A stretch of 64,000 bases of DNA from Verrucomicrobium spinosum DSM 4136 = JCM 18804. GTDB taxonomy: Bacteria; Verrucomicrobiota; Verrucomicrobiia; Verrucomicrobiales; Verrucomicrobiaceae. This document shows positions 60,369-64,000 of this stretch, piece after piece (the stretch's first letter is position 1; every line of letters begins with the position of its first letter). The stretch is from NCBI RefSeq assembly GCF_000172155.1, contig NZ_ABIZ01000001.1, positions 5,117,105 to 5,181,104 of the forward strand. The letters are read 5' to 3'. The position numbers and the translations under genes were made by a program. The notes under the pieces are model-generated. The model did not search any database. It saw only the letters and a list, made by a program, of their open reading frames with translations, and had not been told where the DNA came from.

Positions 60369-61535
60369 GTGCTCCTTTATCGCATGATTGGAAAGTGCGT
60401 TTACCTGAAAGAGTCTTTTACCCCTGGGTCCGAAGAGCATGTGCTTCAAGCCGCATTGGGCGCACGTTGGAAAAACGGAGACTTCATTTCGCCAAAGGCG
60501 AACGCAAAATTTTCGGTGATGGATGCTCAACTCATCGAGACAGTTCATCCGTTCCGTGTGCTTCTCGGAGCGGAGGGGCAATATGGTCCGGGGTCACCGC
60601 TAAAAAACATACCGGATAAAGAAGGTAGGAAATATCGGGTAGAATCAGGTGGCGACATTTCCCTTTCGGAACCGTTTGTTGAAGTGGAGTCCTTACCGGA
60701 TGGAAGCACCAAAATTCACGCTCAAATTGCCAACTCTAGCCAAGCACAGTGGGCTGCGGCAAAGATTGTGACCTTGGCAGAACAAGCCAATCCGGGAAAG
60801 ACACTTTGTCAAAAATCGCTTGCTGAGGCGATCCATCAACAGGGTGAAAAGGTGCGAGCGCGTCTCACTTCGCCACTGCATTTTCAGCTTAAACTTGGTG
60901 GACTGGACGCATTGAGAGCAATCACAAAGTCTGCATTTAATTTGCTAGCTGTTTCAGCCCCACATCTAGCAATAAAGGACTGTTTCGATCCCGTGCGGCG
61001 TTTCATCTTGGATGGAGATGGCAATATGGAAGACTTCATCAGGTGGGGAACGGGCGATGCTTTGAATCAGCCTAGTATTGGCCCAGTCGATCACTTTCTG
61101 GCAGTTTGGTCTGACCGAAATGGAGTGTGGGGACACTGTCAGCTTTACGGAGCATTACTGCACCCGATTAAGCTCAGCAGTGAGGATGTGGGGGAGGAAT
61201 TTGCTTTCAGCTACTTGGTTGATCCTTTGCGTGAAGCAAAACCTGCCGAGCATCGCAACTTGAGCTTTCAACCCTCAAACCTACAACGTTTCGACCAAGC
61301 CGAAGAAAAACCCGGTCCTCCTGTTTGGGCCGGTGTTTCCTCACGCACAGAGAAGATTCTAGCACATTCGCAGCTTCGTATGGCGATGAAGGAGGTGGAG
61401 AGAATCATTGAAGAGATGCTAACTCCACATGATGGCAAGGTCTTGACTGCCCACATGATGAGTGAGGTGAGTGAGGCCGTTGCCTCTTACGTCGCTAGTC
61501 TTTTTGAACCTCGTGATCAATCAGAACTGAACTGA
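60369..61535 (+). CDS. HNH-like protein of unknown function
   Basis: This is a 388-residue protein from GTG. The N-terminal stretch GSEEHVLQAALGARWKNGDF then FRVLLGAEG has the look of a divergent HNH_5-type domain (EEHVLP-like) but the usual zinc Cys pair is reduced to one Cys. Later regions (IGPVDHFLAVWSDRNGVWGH) are unassigned. It ends near the probable right end of the element. Confidence 0.6.
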   Translation: MLLYRMIGKCVYLKESFTPGSEEHVLQAALGARWKNGDFISPKANAKFSVMDAQLIETVHPFRVLLGAEGQYGPGSPLKNIPDKEGRKYRVESGGDISLSEPFVEVESLPDGSTKIHAQIANSSQAQWAAAKIVTLAEQANPGKTLCQKSLAEAIHQQGEKVRARLTSPLHFQLKLGGLDALRAITKSAFNLLAVSAPHLAIKDCFDPVRRFILDGDGNMEDFIRWGTGDALNQPSIGPVDHFLAVWSDRNGVWGHCQLYGALLHPIKLSSEDVGEEFAFSYLVDPLREAKPAEHRNLSFQPSNLQRFDQAEEKPGPPVWAGVSSRTEKILAHSQLRMAMKEVERIIEEMLTPHDGKVLTAHMMSEVSEAVASYVASLFEPRDQSELN

Positions 61536-61979
61536 CAAAACACGAGCAACAAGAGGGGCGGTGAGGAAAACGCTTGCGGATGTCACACCGAAGCGGCACA
61601 CTAACGCCCGATGTCACTGGCGTAAGCCCTTGATTCTCAAGGAAAAAGCGGCAGATGGGTATTCTCCCACCCTCTCCGCCAGGGTGGCAAAAACGAGGCG
61701 CCTCCCGCGCGAGATACTCGCCGCCCTTTGCGGACGCGACCAGGCTTCCGACAGCCAGTCCGAGCCTGGTCGCCCTGTCGCCAGTTTTCATGGCTCGATA
61801 CGGCGGCCTCTGGTTTGAAAGCCTCTACGAAGTGGAGGACGATATCCTGCCCAGTCTCCCGCCGCCCCGGGTGTGGATAGGCCAGGAAGATATTGGGGGG
61901 CACAGATCGTTTTTCCCAGGGCAGGAACCACGTCTGCTGCCACGCTTTGCAGATTGACAATCCTCTGGTCAACAGAATG
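61536..61979. other. Boundary region with candidate attR2
   Basis: Of these 444 bases, 61621-61681 resemble a tRNA 3' region (CCTTGATTCTCAAGG hairpin, then CTCTCCGCCA). The rest up to the AraC stop holds no convincing gene; open frames here are short and low-scoring. Confidence 0.5.
61672..61681 (+). repeat. Candidate attR of element 2
   Basis: CTCTCCGCCA matches the last ten bases of the tRNA-Ser copy at 51741-51750. The identity is short, so the call is weak. Confidence 0.35.
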
Positions 61980-62912
61980 TTATTCCTTAAACCCGACCAC
62001 TCCCCTCCTGCCGCTTTCCATATAAGCCTTCGGGGGCAGACCCAGCTCCCGGCTGAAGGCAATGCTGAATCCGCTGGCTGATTCATAGCCGACGGCGAGC
62101 GCGGTTTCTCCGACGGTCAGCTCTCCCCGGCTTAGCAGATCCTTGGCCAGGGCAAGACGCCACTGCAGCAGATACCTCAGGGGCGTGACCGTCATCACCC
62201 GCAGGAAGTGCTCGGCAAACGAGGAGCGCGACATCGAGGCTTCGCGAGCCAGCGTGGCGAGCGTCCACGGATGGTCCGGATGGGTGTGAATGGCTTGCAA
62301 GGCGGCGGCAAGCCGGGGATTCCGCAGGCCTGCCAGCAATCCCGTCGGGGCCACTTCCTCCGGAACGGATCGCAGAGACTCCACCAACAGGACTTCCACC
62401 AGACGACTTAACACAAGCGACTGGCCAGGACGGGTCGTAAGAGCTTCCCGCTTGATCAGCTCCACCAGAGCCGTGACCCCCTCCGCAGCCGGGTCCCCGG
62501 CGCGCAGATGCAGCATCCTGGGCAGCAGCCCCGTGAGCACCGAAGAGTTGGCGGGATCAAATTGGAAATAACCTCCCAACAGACTCGCCGTGGGCTCTGC
62601 TTCGGGATCGCCATGAATGGCCACCTCCACCTGCTGCCCGGAGGGAACGGGCTCAAGCAACTTGGGCCGAACCTTCGGGTCACTGGCCAGGGTGAAGCGG
62701 GGCGTCGCCGGAAAGAGCACAAAGTCCCCGGTGCCCAGCATCTGCGCGGGCTCGCCATCCGCCGCCAGCCAGCAGGCCCCCTTCAGTACGAGGGCATAAC
62801 TAGGATGCCCAAACGCGGAGTAGCGTACACCCCAGCGGCCCGCGCCGTGCACGAGCTTGGCGGCGACAGCCTGGGGTTTGAGGAGGGTGACGATGGCGGA
62901 AAGGGCATCCAT
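61980..62912 (-). CDS. AraC-family transcriptional regulator with cupin sensor
   Basis: This 310-residue protein has an N-terminal cupin-type sensor (residues 1-140; YALVLKGACWLAADGEPAQM, TGDFVLFPATPRF). The C-terminal AraC DNA-binding domain has two HTHs: WTLATLAREASMSRSSFAEH and LTVGETALAVGYESASGFSI, followed by FSRELGLPPKAYM. It lies divergent from the short-chain dehydrogenase, 99 bases apart, and probably controls it. Confidence 0.92.
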   Translation of the reverse strand: MDALSAIVTLLKPQAVAAKLVHGAGRWGVRYSAFGHPSYALVLKGACWLAADGEPAQMLGTGDFVLFPATPRFTLASDPKVRPKLLEPVPSGQQVEVAIHGDPEAEPTASLLGGYFQFDPANSSVLTGLLPRMLHLRAGDPAAEGVTALVELIKREALTTRPGQSLVLSRLVEVLLVESLRSVPEEVAPTGLLAGLRNPRLAAALQAIHTHPDHPWTLATLAREASMSRSSFAEHFLRVMTVTPLRYLLQWRLALAKDLLSRGELTVGETALAVGYESASGFSIAFSRELGLPPKAYMESGRRGVVGFKE

Positions 62913-63011
62913 CTGGACGATCTACAATGCAAAGTGGACTCCGCATTATAGAAAGTCCACCCCACCTTTGCTAATTTGGTTCCGTTAATCAAACCAAAAC
63001 TGCAAACCAAT

Positions 63012-63860
63012 ATGCCCTCCACGATTCTCATCACTGGCTGCTCCTCTGGCTTCGGCAAAGCAAGCGCCTCCCTCTTCCTCGCCCGCGGCTGGAACGTCAT
63101 CGCCACCATGCGCACGCCGCAACCGGGTCTGTTTGAAGAGAGCGACCGGCTCCTGATCCTGCCGCTGGATGTGACGCAGCCAGCCACCCTCACCCACGCT
63201 ATCGAGGCGGGCATCGCACGATTCGGCAAGATCGATGTCTTCGTCAACAACGCTGGCATTGGCTACTTTGGCGCGCACGAGGCGGTGTCGGATCAGGCGA
63301 TCCGACAGCTCTTTGAAACCAACACCTTCGGCGTGATGGCGGCCAACCGCGCCATCATTCCCCACATGCGCGAGCGCGGAGCCGGAACGATCATCAATGT
63401 GACCTCCAGCGTCGGCATCGCGCCGATGCCACTGGTGGCCGCCTACACTGCCAGCAAGTATGCCATCGAGGGCTTCTCCGAATCGCTGGCCTACGAGGCC
63501 GGCATGCTCGGCATCCGGGTGAAGATCGTGCAGCCCGGACTGGCCCCCACCACGCATTTTTCCGCGAACTCCGGCGCTCTGGGCGACTATCCCGTTCCCC
63601 CTGCCTATGCCGGGCATGCTGCACGTTATTTTCAATCCATGCAGGAGTATCCGACGAACTACACGACGGAAGACGACGTGGCAAATGTGGTGTATGCTAC
63701 AGCCACCGATGGCACAGACAAGCTCCGCTATCCCGCCGGGGACGACAGCGTGATGCTGGCCGAGCTCAGGGCTGCTTTGCCAGAACAGGAATTTATTGGC
63801 AGGATTCGCTGCATGACTGCGAGCGAGCCCGGGAAAATTGAGGCTTCCAGCGAGGAATGA
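63012..63860 (+). CDS. Short-chain dehydrogenase/reductase
   Basis: This 282-residue protein starts MPSTILITGCSSGFGKASAS. The NAD(P)-binding motif TGCSSGFG, the structural NNAG in VFVNNAGIGYFG, the catalytic Ser in NVTSSVG and YTASK (Tyr-x3-Lys) are all present. It belongs to the classical SDR family; the substrate is unknown. A start at 62976 in frame is less likely. The divergent AraC gene is its likely regulator. Confidence 0.92.
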   Translation: MPSTILITGCSSGFGKASASLFLARGWNVIATMRTPQPGLFEESDRLLILPLDVTQPATLTHAIEAGIARFGKIDVFVNNAGIGYFGAHEAVSDQAIRQLFETNTFGVMAANRAIIPHMRERGAGTIINVTSSVGIAPMPLVAAYTASKYAIEGFSESLAYEAGMLGIRVKIVQPGLAPTTHFSANSGALGDYPVPPAYAGHAARYFQSMQEYPTNYTTEDDVANVVYATATDGTDKLRYPAGDDSVMLAELRAALPEQEFIGRIRCMTASEPGKIEASSEE

Positions 63861-63937
63861 GTCTCGATAGAGTGGTCAGCACACCGTTAGGCGTCCCATG
63901 CACCATCCCTCCGCTGCCTGAGCCGACGGGGATCGTC

Positions 63938-63972
63938 GGACTACTCCTGTGGCGTCGCCGCGGGAGTAGTCC
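63938..63972. other. REP-like or terminator hairpin at the window end
   Basis: GGACTACTCC and GGAGTAGTCC (perfect 10-bp arms) enclose a 15-base GC-rich loop that can form a smaller stem. No T-tract follows. It lies 78 bases after the dehydrogenase stop; nothing else is recognisable from 63861 to 64000. Confidence 0.7.
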
Positions 63973-64000
63973 GGATGTGCCAATGAAGCGGTGCCCCTTC

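Larger units (their letters stand above)
51751..61681. mobile_element. Integrative element 2, stacked on the same att site
   Basis: It starts right after the truncated tRNA copy with a DUF6538-type tyrosine integrase facing inward and ends near a CTCTCCGCCA match at 61672-61681. Cargo: PDZ protein, replication-protein-like gene, HNH nuclease, CoiA-like protein, serine recombinase, terminase-small-subunit-like protein and an HNH-like protein. Composition is visibly less GC-rich and uses AT-ending codons more than its chromosomal neighbours. Left boundary is well supported, right boundary weakly. Confidence 0.7.

Noticed and set aside
61637-62086. A 149-codon minus-strand frame after element 2
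   Set aside because: It overlaps the AraC gene end and the putative att region, with no recognisable domain or start signal.

Overview
The window looks like a Verrucomicrobiota chromosome (Prosthecobacter/Verrucomicrobium-like). This is inferred from gene content, not from a search: a giant autotransporter-type beta-strand-repeat protein ending in a PEP-CTERM tag, a PQQ-propeller protein, a two-domain NIPSNAP protein, a coiled-coil trypsin-like protease, a fused SpmA/SpmB protein, GC-rich genes and few strong Shine-Dalgarno sites.

Bases 1-36,700 are core chromosome. A minus-strand run encodes secreted proteins (a partial unknown protein, NIPSNAP, esterase, PQQ propeller). A DUF3313-like lipoprotein, a Nudix hydrolase, a five-copy 143-bp structured tandem repeat and a LOG-family nucleosidase follow. 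Next is a thioester alpha-2-macroglobulin with PbpC, a known bacterial envelope-defence/repair pair, here split by a RAYT transposase and its repeats. An RND/MMPL exporter converges on pbpC and lies divergent from an FkbO/Hyg5/XanB2-type chorismatase, a pair that suggests an aryl-polyene-like pigment pathway. Then come three related exported coiled-coil proteins (one with an SNase-like domain), the protease, the 1,703-residue beta-repeat protein, SpmAB, a CarH-like B12 photoreceptor regulator, a low-molecular-weight phosphatase, a fructosamine kinase flanked by two copies of a 111-bp element, a KH protein, rpsP and tRNA-Ser(UGA).

Bases 36,730-51,750 are an integrative element in tRNA-Ser, bounded by a perfect 60-bp direct repeat of the tRNA 3' half. 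It has a tyrosine integrase at the right end, a helicase/initiator replication module with a candidate internal origin, an S49 protease, a tape-measure protein and many small phage-type genes. I see no terminase, portal or capsid gene, so it is a satellite or a remnant.

Bases 51,751 to about 61,681 are a second, lower-GC element stacked on the same att site. It carries a DUF6538-type integrase, a multi-branched structured intergenic region, a PDZ protein, a replication-protein-like gene in two frames bounded by 19-bp inverted repeats, an HNH nuclease, a CoiA-like nuclease, a serine recombinase, a terminase-small-subunit-like protein and a second HNH-like protein. Chromosomal genes resume with a divergent AraC regulator and short-chain dehydrogenase.

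A genome-scale feature no standard category names: many intergenic gaps hold degenerate arrays with a strict 7-nt (sometimes 9-nt) period, each with its own consensus, resembling cyanobacterial STRR heptamers.
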